This document shows, piece by piece, positions 56,601 through 63,254 of a stretch of 64,000 bases of DNA. Position 1 is the stretch's first letter; every line of letters starts with the position of its first letter. The translations under genes and the position numbers were made by a program. The DNA is taken from the NCBI GenBank assembly GCA_025462725.1, contig JAOAPE010000011.1:310001-374000 (forward strand), in the 5' to 3' direction. The notes below the pieces were generated by a model that did not search any database, was not told where the DNA came from, and worked only from the letters and a program-made list of their open reading frames with translations. The DNA comes from Terriglobales bacterium (GTDB lineage Bacteria; Acidobacteriota; Terriglobia; Terriglobales; Acidobacteriaceae).

Positions 56601-57061
56601 AAGCGGTCTGGAAACATCGTTCCGCGTTCTGGCGTGGCGGAACGCTCGGCTGGATCGCGCTGCCCAACATCCTGATTTTCCAGATTGTGCTGCCGCTGGT
56701 CTCGCCTTTCATCGATCTAATGTTTCTCTTCGGAACACTGAATTACTTGATAGATCGCCACTTCCATCCCGATACAGCGAGTTCTGCGAGCTTCCAAAAA
56801 CTGGTGTTGTTCTTTGCGCTCTTTCTCATCATCGACTTCGCTGCTTCGACAATCGCTTTCGCTCTCGAACGGAAACAAGCTCGTTCACCGCTGGATAAAT
56901 GGCTGCTCAGCCAAGTCTGGTTGCAACGATTCGCTTATCGTCAACTGTTTTCCCTGGTGCTGTTCAAGACATTGAAACGCGCCTTCGACGGCCGCTCCTT
57001 CGCCTGGGACAAACTCGAGCGCACCGCATCGCTGACCCACGCTGGGACAAAGAGCAGCTAG
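53606..57061 (+). CDS. GH18-like / NodB deacetylase / GT2 synthase fusion membrane protein
   Basis: 1151 residues from the ATG at 53606 (an in-frame TTG stands at 53588). After an N-terminal helix (FVGIVITIVIVVFLIST) comes a GH18-like domain (about residues 100-430, with LSIDFEEIP at about 217 matching the acidic catalytic motif), a NodB deacetylase (SFTFDDGPDPTF at about 500 and GHEIGNHTFTHPDVSS) and a processive GT2 (TVAIIVPAFNEEK at about 771, VDDGSTDDTYN, AIDADTF, EDADLTMSLL and QRFRW at about 988) with four C-terminal helices. This resembles IcaA/PgaC and PgaB functions in one chain. Probably makes and edits a beta-linked amino-polysaccharide. Confidence 0.9.
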   Translation: MSKPIFYDPDRRRWKRLRTLLDFVGIVITIVIVVFLISTLRSETLPNLLLPDQRKPYHALKEKEKASRRNVAKKPPKSTGGNAEAGTIGDGPRAAFYVQWDAGSFSSLKQYYPQIDILFPEWLHVLTPDGRVQAVTSENKLFDISQSGRILAPDDKVMPFLKSENAATQVIPLVNNFQPVTKQWLDNIGEFLNNADGRRNFVQQMDALMASDKYKGLSIDFEEIPLKSQPGYRALIKQLYDDFHPRGLKLYVNVPVDDKDFDYKFLAANSDGLVLMNYDEHQSGGGPGAIASQDWFETNLRNALKDIPREKVMCAIGNYGYDWSTTPGRTKRSERKVVNAITVSAQEAWLSAKESEVDVELDPDTLNPHFAFIEDDKVQHDIWFLDAVSAVNEMRTANQLGIDSFALWRLGSEDRSLWAIWDAPSLPDIAQKLRRVPPGQDVDFEGHGEVMRIEQKPLAGERVVGTIDSDTGLITSETMKLLPTPYRIAQYGSKPKTVSFTFDDGPDPTFTPQILDVLKRENVKATFFLIGIQADKYSGLTRRIYKEGHEIGNHTFTHPDVSSIGRRYMEIELNLTERYFASEIGVKPIYFRPPYSVDEEPDTADQVRPLEVVENRGYITVGNKIDPNDWHDNPAPAPEEIVASVLASLDKGNIILLHDGGGNRAQTVRALPLLISELRKRGYAIVPVSELLGKSREEVMPHIASGEQFTASIDRFAFFLFWLVNQGIVGIFFVGDFLMTGRLLFVGVAAIADRIRGNHPELLPGAESYRPTVAIIVPAFNEEKVIERTLRSVLASNYPNIKVIMVDDGSTDDTYNIARKLFTAEIADGRLLVLTQKNAGKAAAANFGLQHVNEEVFVAIDADTFIAPNAVAYLVAHFANPKIGAVAGNAKVGNRINVWTRWQALEYITSQNFERRALNLVGAVSVVPGAIGAWRTSAVKAAGGYPFDTVAEDADLTMSLLQSGYEVHYEDRALAYTEAPMNARGLMRQRFRWSFGILQAVWKHRSAFWRGGTLGWIALPNILIFQIVLPLVSPFIDLMFLFGTLNYLIDRHFHPDTASSASFQKLVLFFALFLIIDFAASTIAFALERKQARSPLDKWLLSQVWLQRFAYRQLFSLVLFKTLKRAFDGRSFAWDKLERTASLTHAGTKSS

Positions 57062-57065
57062 CTAT

Positions 57066-57794
57066 TCAGCGAAGCGCATCGAGAAATCGTCTTCTTAAAG
57101 TCTTCTTCTGATACGCAAAGATCCTCTTTTCTCCGAATCTCTTATTCACCGTCTTAGCCCCATAGCGTCCCCAAGAAAAGCCGTCGCCCGTTTCAGGAGA
57201 ACGCAAGTCAATGAATTCCCAGCTGTCGTCGAGTGTTCCTGCAAAGGCATTCAAATCTTGGTCGCGGCTGGCTAGACAATCAGCATGACTGAGAACGCCC
57301 ACATTTTCTGACCAGATTCTGTGGCTTAGCCTTTCGTGCACGTCATCGATTTCACTCTTCCATGGGGCGTTCCCGAACTTTAAGACCTCTTCAACAAAGT
57401 GCGCGAGGCTGTGAGTTTGAAAAACAATAACGGGGGCGTCGTGGCACGCATAGAAAATAGGCCCCCAAACCTTTGATTCCCGCGACAGGTCTACAACCCA
57501 AGAATTTCCAAATCCGTCGGCGGCAATTTCAATGCCATGAGTGAAAACTTCTTCGAGTCCAAATTCGCCTGTGCCGCCAGAGAAGTCGATCGAGTCAAGA
57601 ACACCCTCAAAACCGCGTGCAAAACGGAACACCTCGCGCATCTCGTCCGGAATTTGGCACGGGATCTTAGCCTGTAGTGCGCGTAGCTCATCATCATTGA
57701 GTGGCGGAAGCAACTTAAAGGCTGTCTCGTTGCGGTCTTCATCGACGAAAACCTTTCCTTGTGCCTGCTTCAGAAGTTCAATAACGGAATTCAT
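57066..57794 (-). CDS. SMI1/KNR4 (SUKH) family protein
   Basis: 242 residues from the ATG at 57794, which has GAGAG upstream; an earlier ATG at 57860 gives 264 residues. The SUKH pattern is LPPLNDDELRALQAKIPCQIP, EMREVFRFARGFEG, and DGFGNSWVVDL followed by WGPIFYACHDAPVIVF. SUKH proteins are mostly immunity proteins against polymorphic toxins, but solitary copies also occur; no toxin is seen here. Converges with the GT2 fusion by 4 bp. Confidence 0.82.
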   Translation of the reverse strand: MNSVIELLKQAQGKVFVDEDRNETAFKLLPPLNDDELRALQAKIPCQIPDEMREVFRFARGFEGVLDSIDFSGGTGEFGLEEVFTHGIEIAADGFGNSWVVDLSRESKVWGPIFYACHDAPVIVFQTHSLAHFVEEVLKFGNAPWKSEIDDVHERLSHRIWSENVGVLSHADCLASRDQDLNAFAGTLDDSWEFIDLRSPETGDGFSWGRYGAKTVNKRFGEKRIFAYQKKTLRRRFLDALR

Positions 57795-57862
57795 TATTCT
57801 CTCGTTATCTCCAACAAAGTGCTTGACCACAAGCCCTGTATCACGCGAGTGCACAGCCATAT

Positions 57863-57919
57863 TAGCCCAGCGCTTCGGTTCTGGGTCTCAGCAAGGAAAC
57901 AATCCAGTCCCGTAAGGAC
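57863..57919. repeat. Degenerate REP unit
   Basis: TAGCCCAGCGC-TTCG-GTTCTGGG (57863-57885) and GTCCC-GTAA-GGAC (57907-57919) followed by GACTGA. Same order and spacing as at 62201-62262 beside the transposase. It sits upstream of the MetX-like gene. Confidence 0.7.
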
Positions 57920-57963
57920 GACTGAGATAGAATGTCGCCGCCGTCGCAAGAAGGGATTGTCGA

Positions 57964-59028
57964 ATGAAAACCAAATCTGTGCTCCTGATCGTCGCCCTGT
58001 TCGCTTGCTTCGCCCACGCCGCCGATTATCCCACGCCCAAAGAGGGCGACTACATCATCAAGGACTTCGCCTTTGCCAGCGGAGAGAAACTCTCTGAACT
58101 TCGCCTGCATTACCGCACGCTCGGCGAGCCGCAACGCGATGCGAAGGGAAACGTCACTAACGCCATCCTGATCCTTCACTCGACTGGCGGCAGCAGCGAG
58201 CAATTTCTGAACGACCGATTCGCAGCGGTGCTCTTCAATCTCGGACAGCTTCTCGATCCGGCGAAATATTTCATCATCATCCCTGACAGCATCGGACACG
58301 GAAAATCCAGCAAGCCCAGCGACGGGATGCATGCGCGCTTCCCGCGATATCGCTACCATGACATGGTCCGCGCGCAGCACCAACTCGTCACTGACCATCT
58401 CGGCGTCACGCACCTGCGATTGCTGATGGGCATGTCCATGGGCTGCATGCACGCATGGATGTGGGCTGAAGACTACCCGCAATCCATGGACGGCACTATG
58501 CCGCTCGCGTGCCTGCCGGTTGAGATCGCCGGACGCAACCGCATGTGGCGCAAGACCGCGCATGACGCAATCACGCTCGATCCTGATTACGCAGGCGGAG
58601 ACTACAAGAAGCAACCTCGCGGTACTGCTACAGCTTTCCAAATACTCGCGCTCGTCGGGAGCAATCCTCCCGAGCGCCAGCGCCAATTTCCGACCGGCGC
58701 CGCCGCGGAGAAATACATGGACCAAGTCGCGCAGCTCACGCACGGTGAAGACGGCAACGATCTGGCCTACGCGCTCGACGCGTCACTCGACTACAATCCC
58801 CGCCCCAAGCTCGCGACAATCTCAGCTCCGCTGCTGGCCATCAACTTCGCTGATGACCTCATCAATCCGCCGGAGTTGGGGATCTTCGAGACTGCGATCA
58901 AAGATGTTCCACACGGACGCGCTGTCCTCGTGCCCGCCGGGCCGAATACTCACGGACACGGCACCCATACATCGGCCGAGGTGTGGAAGAACCATTTGGA
59001 AGCGTTCCTCAAGGAGACGGAGCGGTAG
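57964..59028 (+). CDS. Secreted alpha/beta hydrolase, homoserine O-acetyltransferase-like
   Basis: 354 residues. Signal peptide (LLIVALFACFAHAA) is unexpected for a MetX-type enzyme. Hydrolase marks are LHSTGGSS, nucleophile GMSMGCMHAWMW, acid in INFADDLINPPELG and base in NTHGHGTHTSAE. The MetX-like layout is clear, but export suggests an esterase. AAGGGA precedes the start. Confidence 0.85.
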   Translation: MKTKSVLLIVALFACFAHAADYPTPKEGDYIIKDFAFASGEKLSELRLHYRTLGEPQRDAKGNVTNAILILHSTGGSSEQFLNDRFAAVLFNLGQLLDPAKYFIIIPDSIGHGKSSKPSDGMHARFPRYRYHDMVRAQHQLVTDHLGVTHLRLLMGMSMGCMHAWMWAEDYPQSMDGTMPLACLPVEIAGRNRMWRKTAHDAITLDPDYAGGDYKKQPRGTATAFQILALVGSNPPERQRQFPTGAAAEKYMDQVAQLTHGEDGNDLAYALDASLDYNPRPKLATISAPLLAINFADDLINPPELGIFETAIKDVPHGRAVLVPAGPNTHGHGTHTSAEVWKNHLEAFLKETER

Positions 59029-59030
59029 AG

Positions 59031-59131
59031 CAGCTGTCGGCTATCAGTGAGAGCGAAAGCTTTTAGCCGTCAGCCATCAGCCTTCAGCAAAGTCAAAAGC
59101 TGCTGTCAGCTATCGGCTGTCAGCTGTCAGT
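59031..59131. repeat. Degenerate 7-bp tandem repeats
   Basis: About a dozen heptads of the type AGCTGTC/AGCTATC/GGCTGTC and AGCCNTC in two opposite arrays, meeting at 59075-59095. A second, shorter array lies at 59658-59731. Units vary at one or two places. Confidence 0.6.
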
Positions 59132-59190
59132 TAAACCAAGTTCAAGTGCGCCAAAGGGAGAAGTCAGAAGCGAATTCACAAAGTAGGACT

Positions 59191-59463
59191 ATGGAAAACG
59201 TAACTAAGACTGAACAAGATGTCATCCGGGTAGCGGTTAACTTCGTCCTTACTTTGTGGGTTCTCCTTCTAGTTCCGTGGTTGCTGATGCTCCCGATTTC
59301 TGGCATGGCGTTTGATGCAGGACCAACCAGAGCAGCCTACATATTTGTGTGTTCTTTCTGGACGTATCCTGTCGCCGTGTTCCTTGCTGCTGTATTCAAG
59401 AGAAAGACTCCCTTGATTGTTGCGCTTCCGCTGGTAAACCTTGTAGGCGTCTTCTTAAATTAA
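59191..59463 (+). CDS. Small membrane protein
   Basis: 90 residues from MENVTKTEQD at 59191 after AAGTAGGA; frame-open upstream codons belong to the heptad repeat. Three hydrophobic segments (VLTLWVLLLVPWLLML, YIFVCSFWTYPVAVFLAA, PLIVALPLVNLVGVF). No family recognised. Confidence 0.62.
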   Translation: MENVTKTEQDVIRVAVNFVLTLWVLLLVPWLLMLPISGMAFDAGPTRAAYIFVCSFWTYPVAVFLAAVFKRKTPLIVALPLVNLVGVFLN

Positions 59464-60230
59464 GCAGCTAATCGAACGGCCGCAACTTTTACGCTTAGTT
59501 TGCTTTGTACCCAATTACTGCGCCAAGTTGTCGGTCTTCAGGCACCCCCCGGGACCACCCTCCCCTTTTGTAAGTTCCTCTGCGACACTAAGTTACGAAA
59601 AAACGGTCTGCAAAATAGTCAAAACAATGCACTTTGGGCTAAATTCCTCGTGGGACTTAGCTGTTAGCTCTCAGCTGTCAGTGAAACCGAAATCAAAGGC
59701 CTGCAGCTTTTAGCCATTAGCTTTTAGCGAAACCCAAAGTCAACGACAACAGTAAGGGCAGCTGGATCCGCAGAGCGGCGCTGTTTACTGGTTTATATCG
59801 GCGACCCTCCCCCCTCCCCCTGATATGAATGTGAATAGAATCATGATCTTGCGGACGGGGATATGGCGGAACTGTTGCAGGCATTGGAGTTGCAGGATCG
59901 ATATCCGTAAAGACTGGCGGTTTGTGGCATTTTGCATTCGAAACAAAGGATTTAGCATCGCGATTTCGTGCCATATCACCGGTCCGAGATATGGCAGGAT
60001 ATGGGTTGATATGCGGAATGCGATTCTCGCCCAATGATTGCGCGATTACTCGAAAATGAATGGGCGGCCCGGGTCGCTCAAGCTACTATATCTAATAGCT
60101 AATACATTAATGCATTATATTTCTTTTCGGTGAAACGGTTAAGAGTAAGACAAGCCCCGATCCCCCAAGAGGCAACTTCGAAATAACTTGACGCCATCCA
60201 GTAAAGTCAGTAATTTCTGTAAGGACTGAA
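59464..60230. other. 767-bp gap without a recognisable gene
   Basis: Short frames occur on both strands but look spurious. It holds the second heptad array (59658-59731), a C-rich stretch (59802-59820), and an AT-rich end with TAATGCATTA (60108-60117). TTGACG (60188-60193) with a 17-bp spacer to TAATTT could be the GbsR gene's promoter. Confidence 0.5.
59658..59731. repeat. Second degenerate heptad array
   Basis: TTAGCTGTTAGCTCTCAGC and AGCTTTTAGCC-type units, followed by GCGAAACCC as after the first array. Confidence 0.55.
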
Positions 60231-60788
60231 ATGACAGAAAGAAAATCTAAGCCGCTCACGCCTGTGGTCCAACGATTCATTCTTCATTGGGGAGAGATGG
60301 GCTCGCGATGGGGAACCAATCGCACTGTTGCGCAGGTGCACGCGCTCCTTTATCTCAGCGCCCGTCCTATGCACGCCGAGGAGATTGCCGAGTCGCTTTC
60401 TGTAGCCCGCTCGAATGTCAGTGGCAGCCTTCGCGAGTTACAAGGTTGGGGGATTGTCCGACTTACGCATGTTCTGGGTGACCGTAGAGACCATTTCGAA
60501 TCGCTAAAGGATGTTTGGGAGATGTTCCGCATCATTGTAGAAGAGCGCAAGCGGCGCGAAGTTGATCCGACAATCACCATGCTTCGTGATTGTGTCGCCG
60601 AACCTGAGACGAAAGCAGACCGCTACGTCAAAGACCGACTCGGAAACATGTTGGAGTTTTTCGAGACGATGCTCTCAGCGTATGAAGATGTTCGCCGGGT
60701 TCCGCCCAGCGCCCTCCGCCAATTTGCGCGCATGAAGGGCAGCATCAAGATGTTCACCGCAGGCAAGAAGCGAACGAAAGGGAAATAG
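60231..60788 (+). CDS. GbsR/MarR-family transcriptional regulator
   Basis: 185 residues. Winged-helix protein: FILHWGEMGSRWGTNRTVAQ, then HAEEIAESLSVARSNVSGSL (recognition helix) and LTHVLGDRRDHFES. The helical C-terminal part probably makes the dimer. Followed 2 bp later by the DUF805-SRPBCC gene, which it may control. AAGGA before the ATG. Confidence 0.9.
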   Translation: MTERKSKPLTPVVQRFILHWGEMGSRWGTNRTVAQVHALLYLSARPMHAEEIAESLSVARSNVSGSLRELQGWGIVRLTHVLGDRRDHFESLKDVWEMFRIIVEERKRREVDPTITMLRDCVAEPETKADRYVKDRLGNMLEFFETMLSAYEDVRRVPPSALRQFARMKGSIKMFTAGKKRTKGK

Positions 60789-60790
60789 CC

Positions 60791-62155
60791 ATGAGGTCGA
60801 AGATCTCCCAACTGTTTACGTTTCAGGGCACAATAGGGCCGCGGCAGTACCTCATGACCGGCTGCGCGGCCTTCGTGCTGAAATACTGCGTTGATTCAAT
60901 CGCCGCAGCTTTGCTCCTGCACGAACCATGGAAGCCGTGGCAGTACTTGAATCCTGTTGGAACAACCGCTTCACTGCTTGCGCTTGGAGGTGACGAGAAA
61001 AGGTTTTTCCTTGTCATGTCACTCATAGCCTTGCCATTCATCTGGTTGGGTGTTTCGCTTACCATCAGGCGGTTGCGGTCACTACAAGCGCCACTGGCGG
61101 TAGTCATTCTCTTCTTTGTTCCCTTTGTGAATCTCCTGTTCTTTCTGCTGCTGTCCATCGTTCTCCCCAAAGAAAATTTAGGATTGCCGCAAATAGAGCC
61201 AAGCAGCAGATCCCGTATGAACCATGCCGTGCTGGCGGTGTTAATCGCCGTGCCAGTCTGTCTGGCGGCTGTCTGGCTCGGCGCCGATCTTCTTACCTAC
61301 GGATTGGGATTATTCATAGCTACGCCGTTCTGCCTGGGACTGGTTTCCGTAATGATCTTCACTTTGCGCGAGCCACGAACTTTAAGCCAGTGTGCCTGGG
61401 TTGCCATCTTCGCGTGCGTCGTGCCTGCATTCGTCCTGCTGTGTTTCGCTTTCGAAGGACTCATCTGCATCCTGATGGCTGCGCCAATCGCTTTGCCCCT
61501 AGCGCTTCTTGGGGGTTACGTAGGCTTTCAGATTCAATGGCTCTGCCGCTCGCCACGCGAGTCTGTTGCAATGCTCTTGCTTGTCTCCTTCTACTCGCCC
61601 GCGATGATCGGGACGGAGTCGAAAGTGAGACCTCCCGCTCCGGAGTTCGCGGTCAACACATCGGTTGAAGTTGACGCTCCACCCGAGCGCGTTTGGCAAA
61701 ACGTGGTTTCATTTTCGCAACTGCCTGAACCGCGCGAACTTTTGTTCCGCAGCGGCATCGCATATCCCATCCGTGCAGAGATCCACGGCCGCGGTGTGGG
61801 TGCGGTCCGTTACTGTCAATTCTCGACGGGACCATTTGTAGAGCCAGTGACTGTGTGGGACGAACCGCGATTGCTGGAGTTTTCTGTCGCGCACAATCCT
61901 GCGCCGATGCATGAGCTATCGCCTTATTCAGATCTTCATCCGCCGCATCTTGATGGATTTTTCGTTTCCCACAAGGGGCATTTCTCTTTGACCGCGCTTC
62001 CCGGCGGACGGACGCGCTTGGAAGGGGTTACTTGGTATCAGCACACCCTATGGCCAACTCCGTACTGGCGCATTTGGTCGGACTTCATCATTCATCGGAT
62101 ACATCTGCGTGTTCTGAACCACGTTAAGAGTCTTTCGGAAAAGCCGCAGGCTTGA
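60791..62155 (+). CDS. DUF805-type membrane protein with C-terminal SRPBCC domain
   Basis: 454 residues. About eight hydrophobic segments; the first 130 residues look like DUF805 (FTFQGTIGPRQYLMTGC, IWLGVSLTIRRLRSL). From about residue 285 a START/SRPBCC domain (VNTSVEVDAPPERVWQNV, GFFVSHKGHFSLT, LEGVTWYQHT) binds hydrophobic ligands. The fusion is unusual in my experience and the role unknown. The regulator immediately upstream implies inducible expression. Confidence 0.8.
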   Translation: MRSKISQLFTFQGTIGPRQYLMTGCAAFVLKYCVDSIAAALLLHEPWKPWQYLNPVGTTASLLALGGDEKRFFLVMSLIALPFIWLGVSLTIRRLRSLQAPLAVVILFFVPFVNLLFFLLLSIVLPKENLGLPQIEPSSRSRMNHAVLAVLIAVPVCLAAVWLGADLLTYGLGLFIATPFCLGLVSVMIFTLREPRTLSQCAWVAIFACVVPAFVLLCFAFEGLICILMAAPIALPLALLGGYVGFQIQWLCRSPRESVAMLLLVSFYSPAMIGTESKVRPPAPEFAVNTSVEVDAPPERVWQNVVSFSQLPEPRELLFRSGIAYPIRAEIHGRGVGAVRYCQFSTGPFVEPVTVWDEPRLLEFSVAHNPAPMHELSPYSDLHPPHLDGFFVSHKGHFSLTALPGGRTRLEGVTWYQHTLWPTPYWRIWSDFIIHRIHLRVLNHVKSLSEKPQA

Positions 62156-62176
62156 ACGGCTTCCGTGCCATCTTCC

Positions 62177-62257
62177 GTCCCAGCGGGACGTGATGAAATT
62201 AGCCCAGCGCTTCAGCGCTGGGTAATCGCCCAATAACATCGCGAGTCCCAGAGGGAC
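62177..62257. repeat. REP palindromes on the left of the transposase
   Basis: GTCCC-AGC-GGGAC (62177-62189), AGCCCAGCGC-TTC-AGCGCTGGGT (62201-62223) and GTCCC-AGA-GGGAC (62245-62257) followed by GACTGA. Confidence 0.85.
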
Positions 62258-62263
62258 GACTGA

Positions 62264-62710
62264 TCAGCCGAAGACATATTTGGGGTCGTATTCGATGCCA
62301 TGTCTTTCCAATAACAGAATGAACTCTGCACAGAAATCCATTTTCTTGTGGTGACTCGACTGATTCTGAACATAGTGGATGGTCTTTGGCAGCTGTGATG
62401 AGCTCACGCTGAAGGCGCCGTATCCTTTTTGCCATACGAAGTCGCGGAGGTGCTTTTCGCGAAACCATTTTGACGAGCCGCCTTTGACAAGTTGGACCGC
62501 TTTTGCAACCGCCATATCAGCGGGCAGGGCCAGCAGCAAATGACAATGGTCTTCCATGCCGCCGATTGCGATCGGTTTCATGTGGTTTGTTCGCGCGATT
62601 CCGCCTATATATGGCCAGAGTAGTTTTTGGAATTCCGGGGTGATTTGTTTTTTTCGGTCCTTGGTGCTGAATACGCAGTGGATCACATTGCTGACGTAGG
62701 TGTGGGACAT
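62264..62710 (-). mobile_element. REP-associated tyrosine transposase (RAYT, IS200/IS605-like)
   Basis: 148 residues. Y1 transposase fold: HUH motif in GGMEDHCHLLLALP, catalytic Tyr in KTIHYVQNQSSHH, and QKGYGAFSVSSS. Stand-alone with REP palindromes on both sides and no second gene; this matches RAYT-REP modules rather than IS elements. Confidence 0.92.
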
Positions 62711-62730
62711 CGGCGGGAATTCTATCAGTC

Positions 62731-62814
62731 GTCCCTACGGGACTGTGTTCGATTAACGTCGGCAACCAGCGCTGAAGCGCTGTGCTAATATCATGCCGTG
62801 CCGAACGGCACGGC
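62731..62814. repeat. REP palindromes on the right of the transposase
   Basis: GTCCC-TAC-GGGAC (62731-62743), CAGCGCTG-AAGCGCTG (62767-62782) and GCCGTGCCG-AA-CGGCACGGC (62795-62814). Confidence 0.85.
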
Positions 62815-62824
62815 CATTCCTCCC

Positions 62825-62881
62825 TTGACATTTTCTCTGACTCAAGATATAGTCTAAGAATGTTACTTAACTATTAGTTAA
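62825..62881 (+). promoter_or_regulatory. Near-consensus promoter with a palindrome at its start site
   Basis: TTGACA 62825-62830, exact 17-bp spacer, TATAGT 62848-62853. TTAACT-ATT-AGTTAA (62867-62881) covers the expected start. No clear gene follows for 370 bp. Confidence 0.7.
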
Positions 62882-62898
62882 TATAAATGCATCCCGGC

Positions 62899-62996
62899 AA
62901 CTCCTTTGCTTTCTATATTTTGATAGATAACTCCCGTGTTTCCGATATTTTCCAAACTTTCGGTCAGCAACTCCAATGTTTTCAATATTGTGCAAA
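62899..62996 (+). repeat. Three imperfect direct repeats downstream of the promoter
   Basis: Units starting AACTCC at 62899, 62929 and 62969 share AACTCC-n-TGTTTn-ATATTTTnnnAAAC. Steps of 30 and 40 bp put them on one face of the helix. The rest of the gap to 63254 holds a G8 run (63002-63009), dispersed CCGTGTAAATCCGT-like sequence and no recognisable gene. Confidence 0.5.
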
Positions 62997-63254
62997 CAAT
63001 CGGGGGGGGAGCAAACCTAACCGAATCCGAGATGCTAGGTTCCGCTCGACGCAGTACAGCTTTGAAATCGCGTGGTTTTAGCCGGCGCCGCACACCGCAC
63101 TCTGGTTCTCGCCGCTGGTCAGACTTCGGTGTTTTATTCCGTGTAAATCCGTCTCGTCCGGTGAAATCCGTGGCGAGTAGCTTCAAGCGCAACTCTCACT
63201 CTTGCTAAAATAAGCTTTTGCACCTACATCGACCTTCCGCTCATCTGAGGACTC

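Noticed and set aside
59717-60034. A 105-residue minus-strand frame in the 59464-60230 gap
   Set aside because: It reads through low-complexity C-rich and repeat DNA, has no ribosome-binding site and no recognisable domain.
62899-62996. Possible CRISPR-like repeats
   Set aside because: Only three imperfect units with unequal spacing and no cas genes.
62887-63081. 64-residue frame downstream of the 62825 promoter
   Set aside because: The three repeats inside it fall in different frames, so they are not protein repeats, and the ATG has no Shine-Dalgarno.
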